Shown here: positions 5,924-12,064 of the stretch, in pieces
How positions within the stretch are numbered: position 1 is the stretch's first letter
How the letters are laid out: each line of letters begins with the position of its first letter
NCBI GenBank assembly: GCA_041665165.1
Contig: JBAYJJ010000032.1
Coordinates: 1 to 14,336 of the forward strand
Direction: 5' to 3'
DNA length: 14,336 nt
DNA from: MWCR01 sp041665165
Lineage (GTDB): Bacteria; Patescibacteriota; Patescibacteriia; 2-12-FULL-60-25
The notes under the pieces: model-generated
Database searches by the model: none
What the model saw: only the letters and a program-made list of their open reading frames with translations
What the model was told of the DNA's origin: nothing
Position numbers and translations under genes: made by a program

Positions 5924-7765
5924 TTATTGTCCTGATTCACTTACCACGATCTTATCGCCGACAGCTACGCCTGAAGCGGCTTGGACCTTGCCCTCATCGC
6001 CCTTGAGCCCGATCTGGATATTCCTTTGTTCTGGTTTGCCATCAACCATCACGCGTAAAGACTTCTGGCCAGTCGCAGTATCTGTTTTAATGGCGCGTAA
6101 AGGCACGATGATCGCATCATCAACAGTTCCTGTGGTGACAATCACATTGGCCGTCATGCCTGGTTTGACGTCTTTGCCGTTTGGATCAAGTGATACGCGG
6201 ATTTTGTAGTAGATAGCATCCTGGACTTTCGTTTGGTCTGGATCCTCAGCCGTGACAGTGCCGGCAAACTTCACATCATCGCCATAAGAATCCAAAGTAA
6301 TGACGCACGTCTGACCGACCACGACTTTTGCGATATCTGCTTCCGGGACGTTGGCTTCAATGTCATAAGATTGGGTGCCGACCATGCGGATTTCGGCCAC
6401 ATTGGGCGAGATTTCTTCGCCGATATCAGCAATGACCTCGGAAACTGTTCCATCAACCGGGGCAATTATCCTGGCATTGTTCAAGTTTTCAGCTGCTTGG
6501 TCGCGAGCTACGGCCGCATCTTGGACCTGGGCCTGCAAAGACGCGATATCAACCTGGCGTGGTTTGGCTTTCTTGAGGTCTAAAGCTGCCTTGGCATTGT
6601 CCAACGAAGCTTTCTGGATGGATACCGCCGATTGGGCAACGCTCAAATTAGTTTGGACTGAAGCAACTGCTGCATCATAAGCAGCCTGAGCTGTCTTTAC
6701 CGCGTCCTGCAGTTTTTTGATATCCGACACATTGCCCAAGACTGCACTTTGCATGCTTTGCCTGGCTGCCACGACTGATGTCCTTTGGGCTGAGACCGCA
6801 GTATAGTCCGCATCGATGATTGTTTTTTTGGCTGTGAGGTCTGTGCTCGTGAAGTAAGAAGATGTGATGCTGTTAGCTAAAACAGTCTTCACATCCAAGA
6901 GATAGGCTTGAATATCGTCGATTGCATCAGAAACTTTATCAGCCGCCGCGAGTATGTCTGTCTGAGTCGATGCTGACCCAAGCGTATTGACTGCTTTTTC
7001 AGCTGCGATTTTCATGGGCTTGGCAGCTTGATAGGAGCTTCTAGCCTCTTCGATCGAACCTGACTGCAAAATGCCGAGATATTGCTTGTAGGTTTGGTTG
7101 CTGGCCGTATCATCAAAACCAATGATCGCATCGCCGTCCACCAAGGCTGTATTCATTGATCCCAAGGCCGTCTCCAAGCTTGTGCGGGATGATTCGATCG
7201 CGTTCTTCAAAGCTTGATCGGAAATAGATCCGGAGTTGGCCAGGTTGTTGCGGGCAGTATCCAGAGCGATTTGGGCTGTGGTGATGCTGGCTTTATTCGT
7301 TAACTCTATATTCTGATAATCTGCGCTGGCTTTATCATAAGCCGCTTGTGCTTGAGCAACAGTAGTTTCAGCCAACCGAATCGACTGGGCTGACTCGCCG
7401 GCGTTTTTTGCATTAAGATTCGCTTGGGCAATGGCCAAAGCCGCTTCAGACCTTCTGAGCGCGAAAATCAAATCCTCGTCTTTCAGTTCTGCCAGGATTT
7501 GGTCTTTTTTGATCTTGTCGCCGACTTTCACGTCAACTTTCTTTAAAGTACCTGAGGCTTTGAAAGCTAAATCGATTCTGGCGGCTGGTTTGATTTCGCC
7601 GGTCACTTCCACGGTTTGGCTCAGTTTGCCCTGGACAACGTCAACAGTTTCGTAGGTGGTGACTTTTGTCGCAGTACTGCGTTGGTAAAAGTAGCCTCCG
7701 CCGATAATGAGGATGACCAGTATGATATAGAAGCTCTTTTTCTTGAAAATTGATGGTATTGCCAT
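5924..7765 (-). CDS. MacA/HlyD-family adaptor (membrane fusion) protein with long helical hairpin
   Basis: A 613-residue periplasmic-adaptor-type protein. It has a short cytoplasmic start, a signal-anchor segment (about 11-28), the first half of the barrel-sandwich/lipoyl domain (about 40-97, GTLKKVDVKVGDKIKKDQILAEL), and a very long helical region (about 98-431) rich in Ala, Gln and Lys. The second lipoyl half follows (ARIIAPVDGTVSEVIADIGEEI, 431-452), then a beta-barrel domain (about 467-548) and a membrane-proximal C-terminus. Usual MacA proteins are about 370 residues; the excess is in the helical hairpin. It is followed by the ATPase and two permeases in one operon, so it is the adaptor of that transporter. 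No TolC-like outer membrane gene is in the window. Confidence 0.9.
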   Translation of the reverse strand: MAIPSIFKKKSFYIILVILIIGGGYFYQRSTATKVTTYETVDVVQGKLSQTVEVTGEIKPAARIDLAFKASGTLKKVDVKVGDKIKKDQILAELKDEDLIFALRRSEAALAIAQANLNAKNAGESAQSIRLAETTVAQAQAAYDKASADYQNIELTNKASITTAQIALDTARNNLANSGSISDQALKNAIESSRTSLETALGSMNTALVDGDAIIGFDDTASNQTYKQYLGILQSGSIEEARSSYQAAKPMKIAAEKAVNTLGSASTQTDILAAADKVSDAIDDIQAYLLDVKTVLANSITSSYFTSTDLTAKKTIIDADYTAVSAQRTSVVAARQSMQSAVLGNVSDIKKLQDAVKTAQAAYDAAVASVQTNLSVAQSAVSIQKASLDNAKAALDLKKAKPRQVDIASLQAQVQDAAVARDQAAENLNNARIIAPVDGTVSEVIADIGEEISPNVAEIRMVGTQSYDIEANVPEADIAKVVVGQTCVITLDSYGDDVKFAGTVTAEDPDQTKVQDAIYYKIRVSLDPNGKDVKPGMTANVIVTTGTVDDAIIVPLRAIKTDTATGQKSLRVMVDGKPEQRNIQIGLKGDEGKVQAASGVAVGDKIVVSESGQ

Positions 7766-7769
7766 ATTT

Positions 7770-7997
7770 TTACTTGATAATGTCCTCCATTTGCTGCTTA
7801 AGATGCGTCATGAATTCTTTGGCATGCTCCATAGGAATCAAAGCCATGCCGTGTTTATGCGTGGCTAAAACAATAAAACGATCCCCGACCTTAAGCTCAA
7901 GTAGGTCGCGGATTTCTTTTGGGATAACAACTTGCCCGCGCTCACCTATAGTGGTAGTAGCGAAACAAGGCTTCTCCAGTTCTGTCTTTTTTACCAT
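7770..7997 (-). CDS. AbrB/SpoVT-type DNA-binding regulator
   Basis: A 75-residue protein with the swapped-hairpin AbrB DNA-binding domain: TTIGERGQVVIPKEIRDLL then ELKVGDRFIVL (about residues 15-44). A short C-terminal helix follows (MEHAKEFMTHLKQQMEDII). Such proteins act as dimeric transcription factors or as antitoxins. No toxin gene is adjacent, and only 4 bp separate it from the MacA-like gene, so it most likely regulates the transporter operon, perhaps including itself. The frame is open to 8057, but a strong promoter (8007-8035) lies inside that extension, so the ATG at 7995-7997 is preferred. That start has almost no leader and no Shine-Dalgarno sequence. Confidence 0.88.
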   Translation of the reverse strand: MVKKTELEKPCFATTTIGERGQVVIPKEIRDLLELKVGDRFIVLATHKHGMALIPMEHAKEFMTHLKQQMEDIIK

Positions 7998-8006
7998 ACA
8001 ATATGA

Positions 8007-8035
8007 ATAGTATGATTTTTCTGAGAAGTTGTCAA
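8007..8035 (-). promoter_or_regulatory. Promoter of the abrB-transporter operon (probably leaderless)
   Basis: Minus-strand TTGACA (8035-8030), 17-bp spacer, TACTAT (8012-8007). Only 9 nt separate the -10 box from the ATG at 7997, so transcription should start within about 1-3 nt of the start codon. The -35 box overlaps the stop codon of the murD-like gene. Confidence 0.82.
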
Positions 8036-9585
8036 GACTGTTTATTCCATTGCTCAACTAAGGCATTATATTGACCTCCACGGTCAAATTCGTTCTTAAA
8101 CAAGCCAAAGCTGGCGCAGGCTGGAGAAAGCAGGACTGCGTCCCCTGGCTTAGCCTCTGTGACGCAAGCATGGAACGCATCAGCCAGTGTGTCATGCGTA
8201 TCAAAAACCAGTTTTTGCTTTTTGAGTGCTGCAGTGAACTTGTCCAGCGCCGTACCAATCAATACGTGTATTTTAATGTTTTTGCCTTTAATGACTTTGG
8301 CCAGAGGGCTAAAATCCAAACCCTTGTCTGCCCCGCCGCAAATCCAATGCACTATTCTTGACTCTTGTAACTTGTAACTTGTAACTTTTCCAATCGGATG
8401 GGCGAAGGCGTTCAAAGCGGCGATGGCTGCGTCGGGTGTTGTGGCTGTGGTGTCATTGATGAAAGTGATTCCGTTTTTGACTGCAATCTTTTCTTGTCTA
8501 AATGGCACGCCTCCAAATTTCATCAAGGACTCTTTAACTCCTTTTAGATTTGCTCCAGCTGAGAAAGCCGCGACAACTGAACCTAAGGCATTCATTATAT
8601 TATGTTCACCGATCAAGCCGATGTCCGAGACCGGCAAAATTTCGGTCGCTTTGCCTTTTATCAGCGCTATGATCTTCCCCTTAGCGATCCAGGCGCCGAG
8701 CTTTGTAGTTTTGGAATTGGGCGCCCACAAGGGAGTGCCCCGACGGGGATGCCCAGATGAAAAGCCAAGCACTTTCCCTGGCGCCTCATCTACATATGAT
8801 GATACGAATTTGTCGTCCAGATTCGGGATGAACAGGTCGCCTGGTTTTTGGTTGCGCATGATTTGCGCTTTGGCCTCTGCATAATCTTCCAAACCATCGT
8901 AAGTATTCAAATGATCGCTCATCACATTGGTCCAAACAGCAATTTTCGGCGAGATGCCGTTTAAGCCGCAAGTTTCTAAAAGCCAACTTGAGAGCTCAAT
9001 GACTGCAATGTCGGTTTTTTTAGCTTCATCCAAAAATGTTAGCGGCGAAACCGTGATATTGCCGCCGACATAAACCTTCTTGCCCGATCTACGCAGCATG
9101 TCCGCTATCCACGCTGTGGTCGTACTCTTGCCGCGCGTGCCTGTAATACCAATCGTCAGGCATGTAGCTTTTTCCAAAAAAATCGTGATGTCATTGATCA
9201 GCTGCTTGTTCAGATGGACAGCGCGTTTAAATAGCAGGTTCTGTCTGCGCACCCCTGGATTTTGGACAATGACGTCTGCCCAGTCAACATCTTCTATCCT
9301 TTCGCCGCCCAAATGAAATTGCACGTTTTTATAAACTTCCAGTGTTCTAACGTTCTCGCCAATCTGTTCAGCTGTCTTCAAGTCAGTCGCCAAGACATCG
9401 TGCCCTTGCTTGGCGAAATAGATCGCGGACGAGACTCCTGTGCCTTGCGGATAACTTCCTAAACCAAGGATTAAAACCCTTGAATGTCGAATATCCGCTT
9501 TGCTGAATTTCGAATTTCGTTTCTTGTTTTTTGCGATATTCGATATTCCATATTCCATATTCGTTTCAGTTGCGTGAGAGGTCAT
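8032..9585 (-). CDS. murD: MurD-like UDP-N-acetylmuramoylalanine--D-glutamate ligase, with repeat-derived insertions
   Basis: Mur ligase that adds D-Glu to UDP-MurNAc-L-Ala in peptidoglycan synthesis. Visible motifs are an N-terminal Rossmann start VLILGLGSYPQGTGVS (37-52), P-loop GITGTRGKSTTT (146-157), ELSSWLLE (197-204), the AEAK region (Lys239, matching the carbamylated Lys of Mur ligases), EHNIMNAL (327-334), INDTTATTPDAAIAAL (376-391, like the MurD DSKATN motif) and LLSPACASFGLFKNEFDRG. At 517 residues it exceeds the usual ~450. The excess lies in an N-terminal tail built from 7-bp repeats, a GC-rich palindrome insertion (about 277-294) and a heptamer insertion (about 400-410). The P-loop has Arg-Gly-Lys-Ser where most MurD have Asn-Gly-Lys-Thr. 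It overlaps the upstream translin-like gene by 20 bp. MurD is favoured over MurC, MurE and MurF by the C-terminal motifs. Confidence 0.88.
   Translation of the reverse strand: MTSHATETNMEYGISNIAKNKKRNSKFSKADIRHSRVLILGLGSYPQGTGVSSAIYFAKQGHDVLATDLKTAEQIGENVRTLEVYKNVQFHLGGERIEDVDWADVIVQNPGVRRQNLLFKRAVHLNKQLINDITIFLEKATCLTIGITGTRGKSTTTAWIADMLRRSGKKVYVGGNITVSPLTFLDEAKKTDIAVIELSSWLLETCGLNGISPKIAVWTNVMSDHLNTYDGLEDYAEAKAQIMRNQKPGDLFIPNLDDKFVSSYVDEAPGKVLGFSSGHPRRGTPLWAPNSKTTKLGAWIAKGKIIALIKGKATEILPVSDIGLIGEHNIMNALGSVVAAFSAGANLKGVKESLMKFGGVPFRQEKIAVKNGITFINDTTATTPDAAIAALNAFAHPIGKVTSYKLQESRIVHWICGGADKGLDFSPLAKVIKGKNIKIHVLIGTALDKFTAALKKQKLVFDTHDTLADAFHACVTEAKPGDAVLLSPACASFGLFKNEFDRGGQYNALVEQWNKQS
8357..8384. 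repeat. Tandem 7-bp repeat inside the murD-like gene
   Basis: Four heptamers on the plus strand: CTTGACT and then CTTGTAA three times, followed by a partial CTT. It encodes about KVTSYKLQESR in the ligase, between IGK and IVHWICGGADKG, a loop ahead of a conserved strand. The repeat unit is close to that in grpE (1581-1608). Confidence 0.88.
8717..8756. repeat. GC-rich palindromic insertion inside the murD-like gene
   Basis: The segment holds GGGCGCCC followed by GGGAGTGCCCCGACGGGGAT and GCCC, forming self-complementary GC-rich stems (CCCCG-a-CGGGG core). It encodes the odd peptide GHPRRGTPLWAPN at about residues 278-290 of the ligase, between GKVLGFSS and LGAWIAKGKI, where a normal MurD would need only a short turn. 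Read as an in-frame insertion of a palindromic repeat element. Confidence 0.6.
9535..9562. repeat. Tandem 7-bp repeat at the murD-like gene start
   Basis: Four heptamers on the plus strand: GATATTC, GATATTC, CATATTC, CATATTC. Further heptamer-like traces (GAATTTC twice near 9504-9517) follow toward the gene body. The tract encodes EYGISNI and the basic tail of the murD-like protein before its conserved VLILGLG start. Confidence 0.85.
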
Positions 9586-10120
9586 AGCGGATATCTTCTA
9601 TCTTGCGTAAGTGCTGTTTTGATTGGTCAAACTTGCTGCGCAATGATCCTGTGAGGTCTAAAGCAGCCAAGAGTTCAACGATATCAAGGACGACTGCATG
9701 AGCGCGATCAACTGCTTTTGCATCGTGCTCAGTCGCCATCAACACGGCATAGCGTGCGATTTCGCCTGCGCAATCAGACAGCCCGCCCAAAATCGCATCT
9801 GGCTCGTCTTTACATTCATCCGGCACAGTGATTTTGCCTTTCAAAAAGGATTCAAACAGCCAGGCTTCGGCAAACTCTTCCATGGCCGCGCGCCAAACCC
9901 CTTCGCCAGCCAGCTGAGGATTTTTCTTGATGATGCTTTGGCCGAGTCTGATCGATGCGCGCGCCTGGTCCAACAGCTTCCTTTCCGCATCATTGCGGTG
10001 TGAAGAAAAAATTGCCCTTTTGGACAAGTTCAAAGCCTCTTGAGCTGCTGCAATCAAGTGCTTGCGTTCAATTTCCAGGTGCTGCTTGTGCTTTCCGATT
10101 GCGGATAAGGTTATGGTCAT
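9566..10120 (-). CDS. Translin/Trax-family protein, probable RNase or RNA-binding protein
   Basis: About 184 predominantly helical residues. The C-terminal LRSKFDQSKQHLRKIEDIRYDLSR closely resembles the end of eukaryotic translin (LRKRYDGLKYDVKKVEEVVYDL). The helix AMEEFAEAWLFESFLKG matches the translin/Trax core QEYVEA-x-x-F-x-x-Y/F-L, and GGLSDCAGEIARYAV matches the DLxGELxRxxV helix. In Trax, the nuclease subunit of C3PO, acidic residues of these two helices bind metal. Here Glu82, Glu85, Asp116 and Glu120 occupy those places, so RNase activity is plausible. The frame is open to an ATG at 10156, but the ATG at 10120 fits the family start better. It overlaps the glycosyltransferase by about 53 bp and the murD-like gene by 20 bp, so one transcript is likely. 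Confidence 0.82.
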   Translation of the reverse strand: MTITLSAIGKHKQHLEIERKHLIAAAQEALNLSKRAIFSSHRNDAERKLLDQARASIRLGQSIIKKNPQLAGEGVWRAAMEEFAEAWLFESFLKGKITVPDECKDEPDAILGGLSDCAGEIARYAVLMATEHDAKAVDRAHAVVLDIVELLAALDLTGSLRSKFDQSKQHLRKIEDIRYDLSRN

Positions 10121-11243
10121 ATGCTTTGGCTTTGGATTTATAGACTTCTTCAACATGCCTTACGACTGCATCCCAGGAGTAAAGGCGCTTGATTATTTCT
10201 TGGGCTCTTTCCCCGCGTTCTTGCGCTCCAAGGGGGTCATCTAATACCCACTGCATGGCTTTTACCAGGGCTTCGATATTGCCGACCTTGAAGCTGATGC
10301 CTGAGTGATCAATCAGCTCAAGATTTTCCGGGATATCGCTCATGACCACGATCTTGCCGTATGACATGGCCTCAAGCACTGCGACAGACAGGCCTTCGCT
10401 GCGCGATGGGTGGATCAAGGCCGAGCAATTCGCGATCAGTTCTTTCAGTGTCTCGCCTGTCTGATGTCCGGTGAAGATTATCCTCTTGTCTCCTTTAGCC
10501 AAACGATACAGCTCTTCGGCGTATTTATTGTCATCAAAAGACGCACTGCCTGCGATCACTAATTTTTTGTTGGTATCCAACTTCTTGAAAGCCTTGATCG
10601 CATCATCTTGGGCCTTGTGCGGCACTAAGCGCGCCAGACTGAAGAAATAGTCATTCGGTTCCAATCCGAATTCACTGAGTTTAGTGTGTTTGACTTCCCC
10701 GCGCTGGACTTCTACGCCATTCGGTATCTGGTAGGTCTGCACGTGGAACATCATCTTGCACAAGAGCTCTAAACCGTGGGACGTGGTGATGGTCGCATGC
10801 GGGAACTTGCAGGCTGCCCATTCGCCGAAGGCCAAATACATGCGCGTCAGCAGACCCCATTTCTCGTGGAATTGGTCGCGGCTGTGGAATGTTACGATTG
10901 TGCGCGCCTTGCGTTTGAAGATCCGGGGTATCCAGCACAAAGTGGCTGGGCCCACGCCATGGTAGTGCAAGACATCGAACGGCTCGCCAATGGCATGCAG
11001 CGTGGAAAGGAAGACGTGCGTAATGGCATCGAAGTTCTTGCGGTTCCAGGAGGGTATGGTAACGATTTTGATTCCGTCCAAGGTCTTTTTGTTCTCTGGA
11101 TTAGCGTATTTGCGCACATAAACCGTCACATGGTGGCCGCGCGCAACAAGATGCCGCGCAAGGTGTTCCACATGCGTTTCTACGCCCCCGCCAACGGGGT
11201 TTAGGCTTGGGAGCCCCTTGGCTCCGATCATGGCAATGCGCAT
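10068..11243 (-). CDS. Glycosyltransferase family 4 (GT-B fold)
   Basis: A 391-residue GT-B enzyme that would transfer a sugar from a nucleotide donor to a lipid or glycan at the inner face of the membrane. The N-terminal domain starts MRIAMIGAKGLPS with the glycine-rich acceptor-side loop NPVGGGVETHVEHLA (15-29) and YHGVG (94-98). The C-terminal donor domain has FSLARLVPHKAQDDAIKAF (201-219) and the GT4 E-x7-E motif in HPSRSEGLSVAVLEAMSYG (Glu283, Glu291). Length is normal. No membrane segment is seen. The final ~20 residues (KAKAYDHNLIRNRKAQAAPGN) extend past the conserved end and overlap the translin-like gene. Co-transcription with a murD-like gene suggests a cell-envelope glycan role, but donor and acceptor are unknown. 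Confidence 0.93.
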   Translation of the reverse strand: MRIAMIGAKGLPSLNPVGGGVETHVEHLARHLVARGHHVTVYVRKYANPENKKTLDGIKIVTIPSWNRKNFDAITHVFLSTLHAIGEPFDVLHYHGVGPATLCWIPRIFKRKARTIVTFHSRDQFHEKWGLLTRMYLAFGEWAACKFPHATITTSHGLELLCKMMFHVQTYQIPNGVEVQRGEVKHTKLSEFGLEPNDYFFSLARLVPHKAQDDAIKAFKKLDTNKKLVIAGSASFDDNKYAEELYRLAKGDKRIIFTGHQTGETLKELIANCSALIHPSRSEGLSVAVLEAMSYGKIVVMSDIPENLELIDHSGISFKVGNIEALVKAMQWVLDDPLGAQERGERAQEIIKRLYSWDAVVRHVEEVYKSKAKAYDHNLIRNRKAQAAPGN

Positions 11244-11254
11244 CTTGATATTTC

Positions 11255-11282
11255 TGCGGTATTCAGATACTATTGTACCGCA
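11255..11282 (-). promoter_or_regulatory. Probable -10 region with inverted repeat upstream of the glycosyltransferase
   Basis: TGCGGTA (11255-11261) and TACCGCA (11276-11282) form a 7-bp inverted repeat with a 14-bp spacer. On the minus strand a -10-like TACAAT (11277-11272) overlaps one arm, 28 nt before the ATG at 11243. No convincing -35 box is seen. The repeat could be an operator or a leader hairpin. Confidence 0.4.
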
Positions 11283-11395
11283 AATCCGCGCCTAGTGCTA
11301 TACAGGCGCGAGTGAAGCGAGCGCCTGCCTGCGACAGACAGACGCTGCACTCGTCACGAGTGCAAAAACTGCGTATTTTCACTCGTTCCTCGTTT
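11283..11395. repeat. Intergenic hairpins upstream of tRNA-Lys
   Basis: Two strong inverted repeats lie in the gap between the divergent glycosyltransferase and tRNA genes: CAGGCGC (11303-11309) with GCGCCTG (11321-11327), and a 9-bp stem around one base, TGCACTCGT-c-ACGAGTGCA (11346-11364). The hexamer CGAGTG or its complement CACTCG recurs at least four times in the gap. No coding potential is seen. The tRNA promoter must lie here, but I cannot place it. Confidence 0.55.
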
Positions 11396-11470
11396 GCGCC
11401 TGTAGCTCAGTGGTAGAGCAGTGGCCTTTTAAGCCAATGGTCGTGGGTCCGATCCCCACCGGGCGCACCA
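11396..11470 (+). tRNA. tRNA-Lys (anticodon TTT)
   Basis: A full cloverleaf of 75 nt with encoded CCA. The acceptor stem GCGCCTG pairs with CGGGCGC (one T-G), with discriminator A. The D arm is GCTC-AGTGGTA-GAGC. The anticodon arm is GTGGC-CTTTTAA-GCCAA with TTT at 11428-11430. The variable loop is 5 nt, and the T arm is GTGGG-TCCGATC-CCCAC. Two oddities are visible: the 27-43 position is a G-A mismatch, and the T loop reads TCC where almost all tRNAs have TTC, so position 55 is C instead of the U that becomes pseudouridine. Confidence 0.93.
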
Positions 11471-11507
11471 CGTAAAAAACCGCTATGTTCAAGGCGGTTT
11501 TTTACGT
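11470..11507 (+). terminator. Strong hairpin terminator after tRNA-Lys
   Basis: A perfect 14-bp stem, ACGTAAAAAACCGC (11470-11483) and GCGGTTTTTTACGT (11494-11507), with a 10-nt loop. The T6 run is within the 3' arm. The stem begins at the last base of the tRNA CCA, so it would release the tRNA transcript just after its 3' end. Confidence 0.8.
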
Positions 11508-11700
11508 GCCCCGTGACGCGTAAGATAAGTCGTTTTGCGTTTTACGGGGCAGTAACTTAAAAGCGGTTTCACCGCGTAAAGCGCCGTGGGCCGCCACGCG
11601 GCCTTTACGGCGTGGCACCGCCATAGTCGATCAGTTGGCACTTTACGGGGCGGTTTCACGCAGCGTGCCGTTAGCCAAAAGCTTTTACGGCATGGCGCCA
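11501..11700 (+). repeat. Array of TTTACG motifs between tRNA-Lys and the GIY-YIG gene
   Basis: The motif TTTACG(T/G) starts at 11501, 11541, 11604, 11642 and 11684, with an inverted CGCGTAAA at 11573-11580, so spacing is roughly 40 bp throughout. Companion words also recur: GGTTTCACCGC/GGTTTCACGCAG, ACGGGGC twice, and CGTGGC/CATGGC. Several hairpins form within it: GCCCCGT (11508) with ACGGGGC (11544), GCCACGC (11593) with GCGTGGC, and CCAAAAGCTTTTACGG around 11675-11690. No credible gene is present. The purpose is unknown. Confidence 0.6.
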
Positions 11701-11704
11701 ACGT

Positions 11705-11712
11705 TATAAAAT
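11705..11712 (+). promoter_or_regulatory. Possible -10 box for the GIY-YIG gene
   Basis: TATAAAAT lies 8 nt before the ATG at 11721, with no Shine-Dalgarno sequence between them, so a leaderless transcript is possible. The nearest -35-like word, TTTACG (11684-11689), belongs to the repeat array and is spaced about 15 bp from the -10 box. Confidence 0.4.
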
Positions 11713-11720
11713 AGAGCTAT

Positions 11721-11975
11721 ATGTTCTTTGTTTACATCCTCGAAAACCAAAAAGACCATGAGTGGTACATCGGCTACACAGACGATATTGATTGCCGCCC
11801 AGCAGAACACGAGCGTGGTCAGACTCGATCAACGGCTAATCGAGGTCCATTTGTGCTTATTTATTACGAAGCTTATTTGAATAAAATGGATGCCTTGGGC
11901 CGTGAAAAGTTCCTCAAAAGCGGGGCCGGACATCGCTTTGTAAAGAAGCAACTGAGCTATTATTTTGGAAAATAG
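11721..11975 (+). CDS. GIY-YIG domain protein (small URI/YhbQ-type nuclease fold)
   Basis: An 84-residue single-domain protein. The GIY-YIG elements are VYIL (4-7) and WYIGYT (15-20), followed by Arg26 and His30 in DCRPAEHERG. It ends with the family block ALGREKFLKSGAGHRFVKKQL (58-78). Length is normal for stand-alone bacterial members, which are often annotated as putative endonucleases. Their cellular role is generally unknown, and DNA repair or mobile-element functions have been proposed. It is preceded by the TTTACG array, has no ribosome binding site and a TATAAAAT box just upstream. No terminator is evident before the next promoter at 12000. Confidence 0.93.
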   Translation: MFFVYILENQKDHEWYIGYTDDIDCRPAEHERGQTRSTANRGPFVLIYYEAYLNKMDALGREKFLKSGAGHRFVKKQLSYYFGK

Positions 11976-11999
11976 ACTCTAATAATCGAAGAATAACCC

Positions 12000-12028
12000 T
12001 TGACCTTTCCTGCGAATTTCGCTAGTTT
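12000..12028 (+). promoter_or_regulatory. Sigma70-type promoter of the 12065 gene
   Basis: TTGACC (12000-12005), 17-bp spacer, TAGTTT (12023-12028). The upstream context AACCCTTGAC is shared with the promoter at 12709 and, with one C fewer, that at 13723. Confidence 0.75.
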
Positions 12029-12052
12029 GGAGCCAGTTCATTCGGCAACAAT

Positions 12053-12060
12053 AAGGAGGT
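12053..12060 (+). promoter_or_regulatory. Strong ribosome binding site
   Basis: AAGGAGGT sits 4 nt before the ATG at 12065. Such sites are absent from the minus-strand genes of this window. Confidence 0.85.
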
Positions 12061-12064
12061 TGCC

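Noticed and set aside
7770..7997. Antitoxin of a toxin-antitoxin pair
   Set aside because: AbrB-type antitoxins are usually followed by a PIN or MazF-like toxin. Here the next gene is a MacA-like adaptor 4 bp away.
7998..8057. N-terminal extension of the AbrB-type protein to 8057
   Set aside because: It would include a near-consensus promoter, and the residues (SNGINSLDNFSEKSYYSYC) are not part of the AbrB domain.
10121..10156. Longer start for the translin-like protein
   Set aside because: The added residues lie within glycosyltransferase coding sequence, and the family alignment begins near the ATG at 10120.
11501..11700. CRISPR array
   Set aside because: The repeated core is only 6-7 bp, the copies are not otherwise conserved, one copy is inverted, and no cas genes are present.
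11501..11700. Integron attC sites
   Set aside because: No paired RYYYAAC/GTTRRRY core sites flanking an imperfect palindrome could be matched, and no integrase is in the window.
11489..11701. Minus-strand open frame of 70 codons across the TTTACG array
   Set aside because: It is basic, repetitive and Pro/Arg rich, spans a tRNA terminator hairpin and the motif array, and has no ribosome binding site. It is best explained by the repeats.
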